A stretch of DNA of 64,000 bases from Ophiosphaerella korrae (Eukaryota; Ascomycota; Dothideomycetes; Pleosporales; Phaeosphaeriaceae): the NCBI GenBank assembly GCA_028456385.1, contig JALNQF010000096.1, forward strand, positions 62,001 to 126,000, given 5' to 3'. This document shows, piece after piece, positions 50,344-63,387 of this stretch. Below the pieces are notes generated by a model, which did not search any database, was not told the DNA's origin, and worked only from the letters and a program-made list of their open reading frames with translations. A program made the translations under genes and the position numbers. How positions within the stretch are numbered: position 1 is the first letter of the stretch; each line of letters starts with the position of its first letter.

Positions 50344-51614
50344 TGTGAATTAAAGTCTCTATCCTGTTCGTTTTGAACAACTCAGACTTCGATAGGTAAC
50401 GAAGCCTTATATAATAATTTCAGGTCTGCAAGAAGCAATTGCGGAGGGTACTAGAGCTCACCTCCAAAATTCTCTGTTTACCGCTTTTGGAATGTTGATT
50501 GCTTCGGACATGGCGTATAGTCGCTAAGTTCTACGCGCATTCTAGTCAAGTAAGCCGGACGAGGAAGAGGGCCAATCCGATCGAAACAACAACAAGTTAT
50601 TGGACTGACGTTGCAATTCTACTATACCTTGCAGTCACAGCGACAGTTTAGATTGCGAAAACGATGTTGAGAAGTATTTCTCAGTCCGTGGGTGACCTGG
50701 ACCACGGGTGTGGATGAAATAAACAAATTATCAATACTATCATACCACTCCATGGGTACCGAGTAAGCCCAAAGATGAGGGAATACGATGGGGAATGGCT
50801 GGGTGGCGTGGGATATACCGGCGGTTAATATCGTACCCAAGCACGGGCCTGTAGTAAAACCGGGAAAGCAGAAGAGAGGACCGCCTCACCCGTACTTGAT
50901 GCTCCCAGCCTAGTCAAAATATGCAAGACCAACAGATAAGCTAACGTTGAATTGGCAAACATCATTCAGTGACTGTTACAGCCTACTGTAGTTCACTAGC
51001 CCCATGCCCTCCAGAGTCGCCAGACACTTCCTTGTCATGCAGGGGGGCATTTCCTCGATCTGACCTGGTACTGAGTAACCTGATTCTGTATGCCCCGACC
51101 TCGGGCTCGTTATGAGCAGAACAGGGATGGTAGTCGATCAAAGGCGTGGAGTCTTCCTAGTGCCAGGCGTAACCAACCAAAAATAGATCGAGATGTGTGT
51201 ATGGCAGAAGATATGAGCAACTAGAGTGCATGTTGGAAAAGGCAAGTGGTAAGCTTAAAATAGAAATCGTGCTCATGTCGGACAACCACATCGTTGTAGC
51301 CATCAATCACCCCCACTTTCGTTCGATGATATCAGGCTCCGAATACGTATCCCAAACACTGTACGAAAACTCGACTGCCCAGAATGGATTCGTAGACATA
51401 TCCAAGTTCTGCACGACTTTAGCGACAAATGTTATGTGTGCAACGCGACCAGGTTTTGATAATGATACGCGCGCTGTATCTGCCTGTGGGATATTGTAGC
51501 GGTAGCGGTCCAGATAATAAGTTAGCAGATTGCTATCACGGTCCCAATCAGTTATGTGGGTTTGTATTACCCGCATTACTGCAGCATGTTGATCCTCTTC
51601 GACAATCCCAAATT
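50344..51614. other. Intergenic region upstream of the xylanase
   Basis: No gene recognised in 1.27 kb. It holds the xylanase promoter and the 3' flank of the HET-domain remnant. Confidence 0.4.
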
Positions 51615-52930
51615 TTACCATGGCTGGTTCTGTCGATGACCAGCCAAGCGCGCAAATTTGCACCGCACCCACTCAGACACTCTAGGGTAATACTTTGATG
51701 ACTTGATCAAAATGTGTATGTCGATGACGCCGAAATCTCTGGTGGGATCACGGAAAACAAAGAATAATTGGTCTTCATAATCATAATGATTCGCCGGCCA
51801 CGGATTTATTGGTGCCATATCTGCTTGGGGCGTAATTCTTAATATGTCAGTACGCCTTGAGGGTAGAACCGCCGTCTTGGTCTCTACAAAAGAGGTGAGC
51901 GGGAAAGAGTCCCTGGGTAGAGCTGTAAGAAGATATCGTTCCCCAGGTGGGGCGGGAGGTAGGGTATCTTTGTACTCAAACAGCGCAGACGGGCCTTCCC
52001 GAAGATAATCATCGTATCCAACTTGGCGGAGTTTAAGTCCAAGATCATAGCCGCGAGTAGAGCAGTTGAGTGGTAAAACGTATCCCACTGAACCTTTAAA
52101 CTTATCCACCTGGCGCAAGAGAATTCTCGCTCGAATTCTGATGCCAATATTCGTTACCGAAAACTCCCTAAGACTTCCTTGCTGGCTGCCAATGTACTCA
52201 CTGCAGCCTAAAAAGGCAGCAGGCGATGTAGCTAGAACACCACAAAGAATATTACTGTCTCTTTGAGTGGGAGACGCACTTTCGCTCCCTGACGTGGGAT
52301 CCTTAGTTGCCTTCGATTTCCATGAAAATATGCTCAAATCAGCCGTGGATCTTATTATTTCTTCCTGCAGGCGGCGAAATGCTTTTTTGCCTTCTCCATA
52401 TAGCAATGGCATGTTCAAATCTAAGAGGCCAAGCAAACAATATGCAGTGTCCTCGACTCTAGTAGTTTTCCGCCGGGCAGCCCATGAAAGCTTCTGGGCG
52501 ACACAAAGACGTGACAGCGGAGTTTGCTTGAGTAAAACCCTTTTATCGATTTTCGTTATCGAAGATAATTGATCCGTTATCAATGTCTTAGATCCGCGCA
52601 TCTTCCACCTGGCATCATAGAAGCATACTTCATCGGGCGCAATAAGTTCCTGGAGCGTGAAACCACGTGTAAATCTTTGGAAAAAAATCGTGTTAATAAA
52701 TCCTAGAATCATATAGATAGTTCTGACATTGATACCACTACCAGCAGTAAATGCTTGAGGTGGAACTAATAGACTTACCAGCGGCATTGCCCCAATGCTT
52801 CTTCCAAATCCGCCTCACCAGAAAGATCGGAGAGAAAAGCATAGCATATTTTACTCCTTTCATAGTAGTGATACATCGAGTTTATAGCCTCAGAAAGCTT
52901 AGCACTACTAGTCTTATCTATACAAACTCA
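51615..52930 (-). pseudogene. HET-domain (heterokaryon incompatibility) gene remnant
   Basis: A long open frame from about 52673 to 51615 (about 350 codons) carries the 3' half of a HET-type protein: FTRGFTLQELIAP, KLSWAARRKTTRVEDTAYCL, LLGLLDLNMPLLYGEGKKAF, then the variable C-terminal part. The upstream exon (about 52927-52779) matches the preceding part of the HET domain (CIDKTSSAKLSEAINSMY, CYAFLSDLSGEADL) and ends at a GTAAGT donor. Joining it to the only good acceptor (52675) makes a TGA codon, and another TGA (52928-52930) precedes CIDK. The rest of the N-terminal HET core is missing where the AT-rich isochore begins. HET proteins trigger self/non-self cell death; this copy is 5'-truncated. 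Confidence 0.75.
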
Positions 52931-52939
52931 ACCTATACT

Positions 52940-53811
52940 TGTGACAACATCGGCTTTGTTCAACTACTTACGTAACTAGTAATTTTTACTACTTAGCTTA
53001 TTTTCTAGATTATGTATAATCCCTTCCTCTAATATTTAAAACTACCTATTTCTACACACTTTGTAGACGCACACCCTTGTAGTTAGACTACTTAGGCTTA
53101 GGAGCCTAAAAATACGACCTACCCCCTCTCTCTCCTCCTAACCCTCTTCTCTCTGTCTTATTTATATAAAATAAGTAAAAATAACTTACTAGTAATAGAT
53201 AAGTATAACTCCTTACTATAGCTATAAAATAACTACCTTCTTACTTAACTAGTCTTTAGTAATCTTAGTACTCTTCTTAAACTATTATAGCTATAGATAT
53301 CTATCTTAAAAGCTTTATTTCTTTAGAATAACTATCTAATACTAGACGCCCTAAATTATAGACTAATAAAAGGCTATTAGAAAAGAGTCTTATAAAAGAT
53401 TAAAAATACTTAGCTACTTTAGTTAAAGAAGATATTCTTATTAAAGATAAGAGTAAAGCCTACTATTAATAGCTTATAAGAACTTAGAATAAGTAAGTAA
53501 AACTATAATCTAAGAAGTTATTAGAACTAATATAAGATTTAAAGTTCTTTAATATACGTAAAATAAACCTAAGTATAATTTAGTATAAGCTTTACCTTAG
53601 AGATCTTATAGTAATTACGTAAAGTAAAGTATACTTATTAGATTATATTAAAAGATCTATTAGAAAAGTATAAAAAAAAATTACTAAATAGTATAAGTAT
53701 AGTCTTTACTATATAGTATACTTTAATTAAAGAAGCTAACTTTATAGTTTTAAAAGATAAGAAGTAAAAAGAGCTAACTTTAAGTAATAAATAGAGGCTT
53801 TAATTTTATAA
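52940..53811. repeat. RIP-mutated AT-rich isochore, left part
   Basis: Very AT-rich with almost no CA or TG dinucleotides and no open frames. The text is dominated by TA, CTT/AAG and TAG. The composition is what RIP (CpA to TpA on both strands) leaves of repeats. The original element cannot be recognised. Confidence 0.8.
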
Positions 53812-53816
53812 CTATA

Positions 53817-54275
53817 TGTTGGATTTGAAGGAGGTTATAGCAGTTTGATAAAAAGGCTTTTTCGTAACGGCCATATAAGGGCCTTGTTGGAGAGGGTTAC
53901 TGAGGCTTTCAGAAAAGCCCTTTTTCGGATTGATCACCTATGACTTGAAGGCACCGGGTATGAACTGAGTGGATTGATCCTGCTGTCTATCTCTGGCCCT
54001 GCGCTCTATCTATGTATCTGCGATGCGGCGGTCTCGGCTGGGTCTCTCGAGACGGCGGCGAGCCGGATCCTCAACATCCCTTCTGTTGAGGTGCTGGTTT
54101 CTTTGTTGTATCAGTCGTGCTGACATAGTCCATCTCCTTGCATGTGAGATTCTTTGTTCGTGAAGGTCGAGGCTGCGATCCTTTCAGCTGCGGCGGGGTT
54201 GGCGGCTTGGCGATCGCACATGTGATCGCGCATCTAATCGCGCATCGAGCATCTGATCGTGCAACTCATCTAACA
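53817..54275. mobile_element. Solo LTR of an LTR retrotransposon, largely un-RIPed, with 5-bp target duplication
   Basis: A 459-bp block of normal GC content sits alone inside the AT-rich isochore. It begins TGTTGGA and ends TCTAACA (TG...CA ends with short inverted repeats). It is flanked by the same five bases, CTATA, at 53812-53816 and 54276-54280, the duplication expected from retrotransposon integration. No internal domain follows, so it is a solo LTR. A RIP-mutated inverted relative lies at 57726-58199. The retrotransposon family is not assigned. Confidence 0.88.
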
Positions 54276-54280
54276 CTATA

Positions 54281-56829
54281 ACTCTAAACTACTTTCTTTA
54301 TTAGTTAGTATTTTTAAAATCTCTAAAGTAAGTACTATACTCTAATAAATGTTAGGATTCTAATTACTTAACTACTTAAAAGTAGATCTAGTCTAACTTA
54401 GTAGTAAAATTTAGCCTCTTAAAAGAAATTATATTTAAGAAGCTAGAAGTAATAGCTAAAGATACTATTATTATTATTTAAACTCTTTAGGAGTATACTA
54501 CTAAATTAAGAATTAATATAAAAATATAGATTATATTTTACACTTAGGGTAGTAAATAGTATTAGCTTTCTATCTTTTTTAAACTTAAATAACTCCGCGA
54601 ATACTAGTCTAAATTAAATAGTTTATAGCCTATAAGAAAGCTAGAAGTTACTTTAATAACTTTTATATAGAAAGATTTCTTATAGCTCTTTTAGTTCTAA
54701 AGATATTTACTAAAAATAGTTTAGGTTAGAGTTAAGTTACCTCTTAGTAATATTTTAGCCTTTTATAGCTAATAACTCTAGATCTATAAAAGCTATAGGA
54801 AAACTTTATATTAGAAATAGTTTTAGTTACCTTAGTAGTTAAATTTAAGCTACCTTTTATCTTGTATAGCCTAGGATTACTAGAGTTATAGCTATTACAA
54901 GATAAAATTATAAAGTAACTTAACTTTAACCTATTTACTATACTATTTACGCTAATATTTTCTTCTTAGTAATAAGTAGCTTCTAGCTTAGTACTCTTAA
55001 AAAGATTTACTATAGAGATATTCTACTCTTTATAATATAAGATCTAGTAAATACTAAGAAGCTAAAGTATATATTAACTATTATATTCTTAAGAAATAAG
55101 CTTAAGAATTTACTATATATTAAAAGTAAATAGTAAGTTTGTTATATTATAGCTCTACTCTACTACGCTAAATAAACCTAAAAAGGTAACTAAGTATTTA
55201 ATAATATTAAATATAGGAGTAAAATAGTATATATTACTTAAGAGCCTTTACTTTTATCTTATACTTTACGTAGCTATAGCCTACTATAGCCTACTATAGC
55301 CTATAGCGTAATAAAGTTAAAATATTCTATTTAAGAATAAAGCTTACTTAATTTAGTTTAGTTTTAAGTTTTCTATTTTCTTTATACTATTTCCTCTTAT
55401 TATACTAGTATATAGAGAATAGTAACTTAGCTTAGCTTATAACTATACTATATAACTAGTAAGTTACTCTATAAACGTTTTAACTCTTTAATTTACTAGC
55501 TATTCTATTTTATTTATCTTATTATTCTTAAAAATTAAGTAGTATCTAATTAATAACTTTTTCTTTTTTAGTTATCTTTTACTCTTTTTATATACTTTTT
55601 ATCTTAGCTTCTTACTAGTATAGAAAGGTACTTCTATTATACTAGTATAAACTTCTTTTATTTTAAGAGCTAATCTCTATTAAGCTTATAAGCTAACTAT
55701 AAAAAATTTATAATTTAAACTTTTCTTTAAATACTTATTTATCTTCTTCTTTAATATATTTATTATAGAAGTACTTACTCTTTTAAGTAAGTTACTAAGA
55801 AAATATAAACTTATACTACTTATAAGTTATAGAAAGCTCTTTATAAGAAAGTAAAGAGTCTTTATTAAGCTTTAATAATCTTTTTATTAAAGTAACTTAT
55901 ACTAAAGAGAGTAAATACCTTAGTAAAGCTATAACTATATACTATATACTAAAAGAGTTTAAAGTACTTACTAAGTTACTTTTATATATAAAAATAGACT
56001 AAAACTTATTTACTTTTATAATAGTATACTCTTTATTAGTAAAAGATATTTTATAATAGTAATACTTTATAGTAGTTTTATACTTAATTTCTCTATTATA
56101 ATACTACTACTTCTTATTATTACTTTATAAGTATATTTTTTAAGTAAAAAAGTATAATTAGTTAAGTAAACTATAATCTAAGTTAAAAGTAAAGGTATAT
56201 ACGTCTACTTACTTTATTATTTAAAAATAATTCTTAACTATAGTAATATTATTATAGTAAGACTTTTAGATCTAAACTTTAATATTACTCTTAGTCTTTA
56301 ACTTATTAAAGTTCTTATATAACTATATATAACTTTTAGTAAATTTTACTAATTTTAATAATAAATAGATTAAGTAATAAAAGAAGAGAACTTAGAGTTT
56401 ATATCTACTAAGAAAGGCTACTTAATACTATTATACTTATTTAAGTAACTTAATAGTAAGTAAGAAAATACTATTAAGTTCTAGTATATAGTAGTAATTT
56501 TATTATAACTACTTATTTTATATATCTCTATTATTTATATATTTTCTTAGACTTTTATATACTATAGAAGTATTATATAATATTACTAAGTTACTAAACT
56601 AGTAAACTTATAAAAAAGTAGTAAATAAAATACTTAGATTTACTTATACTTATAAAGCTACTTAGCTTACTTTACTTTTAGAAATTACTACTAGTATAAC
56701 TTTAGCTAATTTATATAGTCTCTTTACGCCTTAATATAGCTTATAGAGTTAGTAATATTATTTTCTTTTTTCTAAGTATAATATTTAGTATAGATATTAG
56801 TAAAACCTAAAGTAACTTAATATAAGTAG
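54281..56829. repeat. RIP-mutated AT-rich repeats
   Basis: Continuous AT-rich, CpA/TpG-depleted sequence with no open frames. A short CTATAGCCTA tandem run lies near 55270-55300. It probably consists of several old transposons, none identifiable by eye. Confidence 0.7.
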
Positions 56830-57620
56830 TAAGTAAGTTACGTACTTTACTAGCTCTATATACCTATTTAAGTATATAACTTAATAATATAGTAGAGTAG
56901 TATAAATATATTAATATATTAAATTAAGTAGTATCTACTACATTATTTTATATATATATAAGTTATTCTTAGTCTTTCTATACTTTTTATAGTGCGTATA
57001 AGCTTAGTAACTTAAGCTTTATCTTTTACTATCTTAATAATATTTATTAACTTGATACTATATAGCCTCTTTTTTAGTAAGTATATTTTCTCTTTATCTC
57101 TTTATTAAGACTCTTTACTTTTAAATCTACTTCTTTTTTTATAATTTATACTTACTAGCTACTTTATTAGCTCTCTTAAGACTAGAAATCTAATTATATA
57201 TTAACTTAGCTTCTAGTATTATTTTATAAGCTCTTTTTTTAAGTTAATTAATTACGCTAATAATTAATACTAGTATTAAGCTCTTATACTAATATATATA
57301 CTTATATATATTACTTAGTATATAAGCTACCTAGAAAGCTTTTAGTAGAGCTAAAGTAGCTAGAGTAAGTATATATAGCTTAAACTAGCTAGTTATAGTA
57401 GTTAAGTCTTTATATAAAGCTTACTACCTATTAGATAAATAATTAAAATATATTATAAGACTATCTAAATACTTAATAAAGTTAGCTAGCTACTTCTATC
57501 TAACTAGTAGTATATTATAGATAGCTAGTAGCTTATTAGCTATCTTATATATAGTAGTTAGAGTTAGAGTAAAACTATAAGAATCTAAGTTAGAGATATA
57601 CTTAACTATTACTTCTTCTT
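56830..57620 (+). mobile_element. Truncated, internally deleted RIP-mutated copy of the Fot/pogo-like element
   Basis: The left part (from about 56833, ...CTCTATATACCTATTTAAGTA...) matches the left part of the element at 58550. The segment at about 57380-57600 matches its right internal part at about 59870-60110, so roughly half of the interior is missing. The 3' TIR is not seen before the LTR copy. Confidence 0.5.
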
Positions 57621-57725
57621 TTATCTAAGTAAGTATTAGATAAGTTATATAATTAGATACGTAATTAGATACGTAATAGTATATATATAGAGAGGCGTAA
57701 TAGATTCTAAGTATACCTAGAATCT

Positions 57726-58199
57726 ATTAATTAGCTTACTTAAGCTAGTATAGTAATCTAATTAGCTTAGTATATAAGTATAATAATTACTAAGCTACTA
57801 GCCTTATAATAACTAAAAATATTATAGCTTTAACTTTTATAAATAAAGGAATTAAATAAAAGATCTTATATATAAAGAGATAAACTATGTTAGTATAACT
57901 AATATAATAAAGAAACTAGTACCTTAATAGAAAAAGTATTAAGAATCTAGCTTACTACTATCTTAAAAGACCTAGCTAAGACTACTATATTATAGATATA
58001 TAGATAGAGCGTAAATCTAGAGATAGAAAGATAGAATAATTAATCTACTTAGTTTATACCTAGTACTTTTAATTTATAAGTAACTAACTAAAAAAAGGCT
58101 TTTCTAAAAGCTTTAGTATCTTTTTCTAGTAAGGCTTTTATATAGCTATTATAAAAAAGCCTTTTTATTAAACTACTATAACTATTTTTAAATCTAATA
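57726..58199 (-). mobile_element. RIP-mutated LTR copy in inverted orientation
   Basis: Read on the minus strand from 58199, this stretch aligns base by base with the solo LTR from its TGTTGG end, over at least 350 bp. Nearly all differences are G-to-A or C-to-T. For example, the shared run AGTTTRATAAAAAGGC is preserved while flanking C and G bases are replaced. The left boundary is approximate. Confidence 0.75.
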
Positions 58200-58265
58200 A
58201 TTAAGGGTCTTACTACTTTAACTAAGTTAAGTAAACTAGTACTTACTTAAACCTAACTACTATAG

Positions 58266-58322
58266 CTTAAGTATTAACTTAAGTATTAAGCTAAGTATTA
58301 AGCTAAGTACTATACTAAGTAT
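58266..58322. repeat. 12-bp tandem repeat
   Basis: About five imperfect copies of a CTAAGTATTAAG-type unit, within RIP-mutated DNA next to the inverted LTR copy. Confidence 0.6.
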
Positions 58323-58460
58323 TTATAAAAAGTACTAATCTTTTACTTTTTAGTAGTACTATATACACTTATAAAAAGTACTATTCTCTTACTCTTTAAT
58401 AAGTACTACAAGTATTATTAAAAAGTATAAATCTCTTACTTTCTAGTAGCTTTCTAGAAA
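58323..58460. repeat. 46-bp tandem repeat, three copies
   Basis: Units starting TTATAAAAAGTAC at 58323 and 58369, and TTATTAAAAAGTA at about 58415, repeat with a 46-bp period and diverge mainly by transitions. Confidence 0.6.
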
Positions 58461-58549
58461 CTTTTAATTAAGTTAAGTATTAAGCTAAGTATTATACTTA
58501 GCTTTAACTAAAGCGTACTCTAAAAAAGTAATAATTTTTTACTTTTTTA

Positions 58550-60409
58550 ACGTAGTTTATAAGTAAGTTATACTTATAAGTAAGTTATATACTCTACTAA
58601 CTCTATATACCTATTTAAGTATATAAATTAATAATATAGTAAGGTAGTATAAGTATATTAATATATTAAATTAAGTAGTATCTACTATATTATTTTTATA
58701 TATATATAAGTTATACCTAGTTTTATTATACTTCTTATAGCATACGTAAGCCTAGTAACTTAATCTTAAATACTACTTACTCTTACACTATTTATAATTA
58801 ATCTAGTAATTAGCTTCTAGTTAAGTAATTATATCCTCTCTTTATTTTTTATTAAGACTCTTTTTTTTTTTTAAATCTACTTTTTTTTTTATAATTTATA
58901 CTTACTAGCTACTTTATTAGCTTTCTTAAAACTAAAAACCTAATTATATATTAACTTAGCTTCTAGTATTATTATATAAGCTTTCTTTTTAAGTTAATTA
59001 ATTATATTAATAATTAATACTAGTAATATATACTTATACTAGTATATACGCTTATATATAAGTATTAACTAAGCCTCTAGTTTATATATATTACTTAGTA
59101 TATAAGCTACCTAGAGAGCTTTTAGTAGAGCTAAAGTAGCTAGAGTAAGTATATAGAACTAGATATTAAGTCTTAAGATAACTACTTTTAGCTAAAGTAA
59201 AATAAAACTAATAGCTTAAAAAGCTAAGTAAATATTTACTCTTATAAAGGCTTAGTTAAAAGCTATATAGAAAGCTAGTAAGTATTTAAGTTTAGTAATA
59301 TAATTAATATAGTTCTAGATTAAGCTCTTAACTTAATAGTTATACGCTTTCTTTAATAAAGAGAAGTAGCTAATATTAAGAAGCTAAAGTAAGTAAGATA
59401 AGTAAGCTAGTATATAGAGTATATAGATATTATTTTCTTTATAGATTTTATTAAACTTAAAAGAGTAGTAGCTCTTATAACTATTAAGTATAAGTAGCTA
59501 ATATGTACTAACTACTTAGTTTTTTATATACTTATTAAAGTACTTAAGCTAGTTAATAGCTAGCTTATCTATTATCTAGCTATTATTACTAATTCTAATA
59601 GCTTAGTCTTATAAGATATAGTCTTCTTTATACTAAGTAGAGAGGTAGTACTTAGTAGTAAAAATAAAGAATAGTAAAACTACTTAGCTAGTAGTATTAA
59701 TTATAGTAATTACTATTACCTACTTATAATTACTAGGCTAGATAGCCTTTAGCTTACCTCTCTTCTCTAACTCTATTATAGTAAGCTAGGTTATAATTTT
59801 ACTTATTATAATACTAGCTTTATTAAAGTAATAAATATCTATATTAACTATTTTATATATAGCTTTTATATACTATACTTACTTAAACTAACTACTTATA
59901 GTAGCTAAGTCTTTATATAAAGCTTACTACTTATTATATAAGTAATTAAAGTATATTATAAGACTATCTATATTCTTAATAAAGTTATACGCCTAGTAGA
60001 TACTAATAGAGCTACTTCTACGCTAAGAAAGTAGCTTATTAGCTATTTTATATATAGTAGCTAGAGTTAGAGTAAAACTATAAGAATCTAAGTTAAGAAT
60101 ATAATTAACTATTACCTCTTCTTCTAGTTAGCTAAACTTCTTTAAGTTAAGCTAGTAATTACGTTAAGCGCGTTATCTAGCGCGTTAATTATATAATATT
60201 AATTTAAGAACATTAAAAGTAGTAGTAGCTAGCTTACTACCTTAAATTTAGCTAGAATTAATAGATAAGATAGTAAGCTAGATATCTACTTTATTTAAAA
60301 GTAATTAACGTATAGCGCGTAGAGCTATTATATAATAAGATAAAATAGGTATATAGAGTTAGTAAAGTATATTACTTACTTATAAGTATAACTTACTTAT
60401 AAACTACGT
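58550..60409. mobile_element. RIP-mutated 1.86-kb DNA transposon with long TIRs and TA duplication (pogo/Fot1-like)
   Basis: The left end (ACGTAGTTTATAAGTAAGTT from 58550) and the right end (its reverse complement ending at 60409) are inverted repeats extending beyond 60 bp. Both are flanked by TA (58548-58549 and 60410-60411). A length near 1.9 kb, TA target and long TIRs fit the pogo/Fot1 branch of Tc1/mariner elements. The interior has no open frame. Assignment to Fot is from size and ends only. Confidence 0.7.
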
Positions 60410-60411
60410 TA

Positions 60412-63387
60412 TAATTTAAAGTTAAATAAGATAGCTAGTATAACTTAATATAATCTAACTATAATATTAAAGGCTAATATAGACTATACTATATAGATAA
60501 TTTAATTATAATCTAAATATGTAGTATATAATATTTAGGATAAAATTAACCTAAAATCTTCTACTTAGCTAATTTAGTAACTAGAACTAATTAGAGCTCT
60601 AGTAATAGCTAACTATACTCTAGTATTAAGTATTAAAACTCTTACGTAGTAGCTTAAATTCTTAGCTACTAGTTATAAAGCTTTTAAAGAAGACTTTAAA
60701 TACTATAAAATATTAGCTAAGTAATACTATAGTAACTAATATAAGTATAAAAAAAAGTAGTTAAGCTTTTAGTATATTATAACGTTTATCTAATCGTTAG
60801 TCTTACTATATCTACTACGTACGTACTACTTACTAGACTAATCTCTACGTTAGTAGCTATTAAACCTAAAGTAAACTATTAGTATAGAAAAGTATATTAA
60901 GTAAAAGTATATATATAATAGATATCTTAAATTACTTAAGCTTATAAGAAGCCTAATAAATTAAAATATATAGATAGCTAAGTATAACTATACTACTACT
61001 AAGGCTAAAATATATTAAGTAGTAAAGTTATTATAAATTAACGTAATTACTTAAGACGTTTTAGTAGCTATTATATACGTAGTATTAATTTAGTTAATAA
61101 CCTTTTAAGATAATAGAAGGCTATTACTTAGTATAAACTAGAGAGAGATAATAAAACAATACTATAAGTATATAATAGTATACTATCTCCTAAATATAAA
61201 GAGGCGTAAAGCTACTTTTATAGTAGATAATACTTTACTTTATACTACTAGTAGTAATATTACTTAGAATAAAACTAAAGATACTTCTCTTATAAATAGT
61301 ATACTATATAATAAATAGAGTAAACGTTATAATTAATATATATATAGTAGTAATACTAACGTTAACTAAATAAAAAGTTAAAAAGCTATAAGTAAATAAT
61401 ACTTAGCTTATAAAAGACTTTATAAACTTAGTAATTACTACTATATTAATCTTAAAAATATACTAAAATAGTAGTATCTAAGTAAGACTCTAAAAGAGCT
61501 TATTAATTATAAGCGAAAGTATAATATAATATTATAAAGACTAATAAGAAGATAGTTAAAGCTTTAGATAAAGCCTTATATAAAGCTACGTACTAAGTTA
61601 CTTTAGATTACTAAAATCTATAAAGAGAATTAACTAGAAAGCTTGTAAATATTAAATATTAAAAGTACTCTTATTACTAAAACTGTAATAAATACTTATA
61701 ATATTTACTCTTTCTAGAATTCCTTTATCTTAGACTCTAGTTTAACTTACTATATTATAAATAACCTAACTTGTATATATAACTATTACCTACTAATACT
61801 AAATAATTATATCTAAGTAAGTAAGTAAAAGATATAAGTAAAAAGATATAGATCTCTTACTTTTATACTAAAAAACTAGTTAATAGAAAGTAAACTAGTT
61901 TTATATAATATAGCTATATACCTAGATATTATTTATAACTTAGTCTTTTTCTAACTACTTTAGTAGAGAGGAATATAGTAAAATACTTAATCTAAACTAA
62001 TAACTCTAAATAAGCCTAATAGGTAAATAATTAGTAACTTTACTAAGATCTATAGCTAATAAGTACTTAAGTATTATTTACTATATAATCTAATATATAA
62101 AGTAGTATACTATACCTATAAACTTTAGACTACTAAAGTACTAGTACTATTATAGTATAAAAGACTTAGCTATCTAAGACTAGCTATAATTAAATACTTT
62201 ATCTAGTAAGCTTAAGAAGTATATATAAAAAAAGTATCTATAGTCTAGTATAATATATATAGTAAAGCTAAAATAAAGTAGTAAATTAGCTATATACTAA
62301 GAATTAGTTATAAAAAACAAAAAAAAAAAAAATCTCTATTAACTTCTATTTATATAAAGTATAAAGTATTACTAAAGAAAAAAGCTAAATACTTATTACT
62401 AATAAGTACTTAAAGTTATAGTAAGACTTCTATTTTACTAATAACTAGCTAGCTAAATTAATTATTAAAGTACTATTAAACTTAATCCTCTTTATAAAGA
62501 ATTAGTATAGTATTATAGTTAAGATAATTAAAGCTAATAATAAGATTATAATAGTAAAACTAATAGTCTAGTACTAGCTAAACTTATAAAGTATTACTAT
62601 TAAACATTTAGCTCTAGATACTTAAGTATAGAATAGAAAAGCTAAGCGCGCTAGAAGAATTAATAAAGAGAAAGTATATACTATATAACTTAATATAAAT
62701 TTACTATAATAACTTTAGCTAGAAATTATATAGGCTAGAGTTTAATTTTATAATTGTACTCTAAGTTACTTAAATAACTAGAAAATACTCTATAAAAATT
62801 ACTAAGAACTAAAAAATTATAGTATTAATAAGAAAGCTAAGCTTAGCTTACTTAAAAGTATTTAGTTATAATACTTTTATAATAACTAATAATATATATT
62901 ATAGTAAATTAAGATTATAAGTACTTAATCTAAAAGCTTAGATTAGTTACTTTATAAGATACTAGTTATTAAATATCTACTAGATCTAGGTACTATCTAT
63001 AGCTAAGATAATAAGTATATAGAATATAATCTTTAATAAGTAAATAATCTATAATAGTAAAATATAAAATCTAATTAATAACTTTATATATTAAATACTA
63101 GAAAAGATTACTACTTATATTATAGTAAAGTATTATAAAGAAAGGAATAGTAAAAGAGAGGTAGGTAGTTACTAGGGAAATACAAGTACTAAGAGCTTTA
63201 TAAGGAGGCAAACTATTAAGAAAGAGAGGTATAGGAGGTCTAATAGGCCTTTAGGTCGTTAGATACAATCTATAGGAGTGCGAATAATATTTAGAGTTAG
63301 TTTAGCTAATAGAGTTTAAGTTCCCTAAAACTAATAAGCCCTTAGGCCCTAGATCTATATTAGGCACATAACCCTATAATAATATTA
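60412..63387. repeat. RIP-mutated AT-rich repeats with a less damaged pocket
   Basis: No open frames and extreme AT content for most of its length. The part at about 63130-63375 keeps more G and C (runs such as AAGAGAGGTAGGTAG and AATAGGCCTTTAGG), so it is either younger or single-copy DNA. Confidence 0.6.

Noticed and set aside
58266..58460. Regular repeats as a CRISPR-like array
   Set aside because: Eukaryotic, AT-rich RIPed DNA; units are directly adjacent with no unique spacers.
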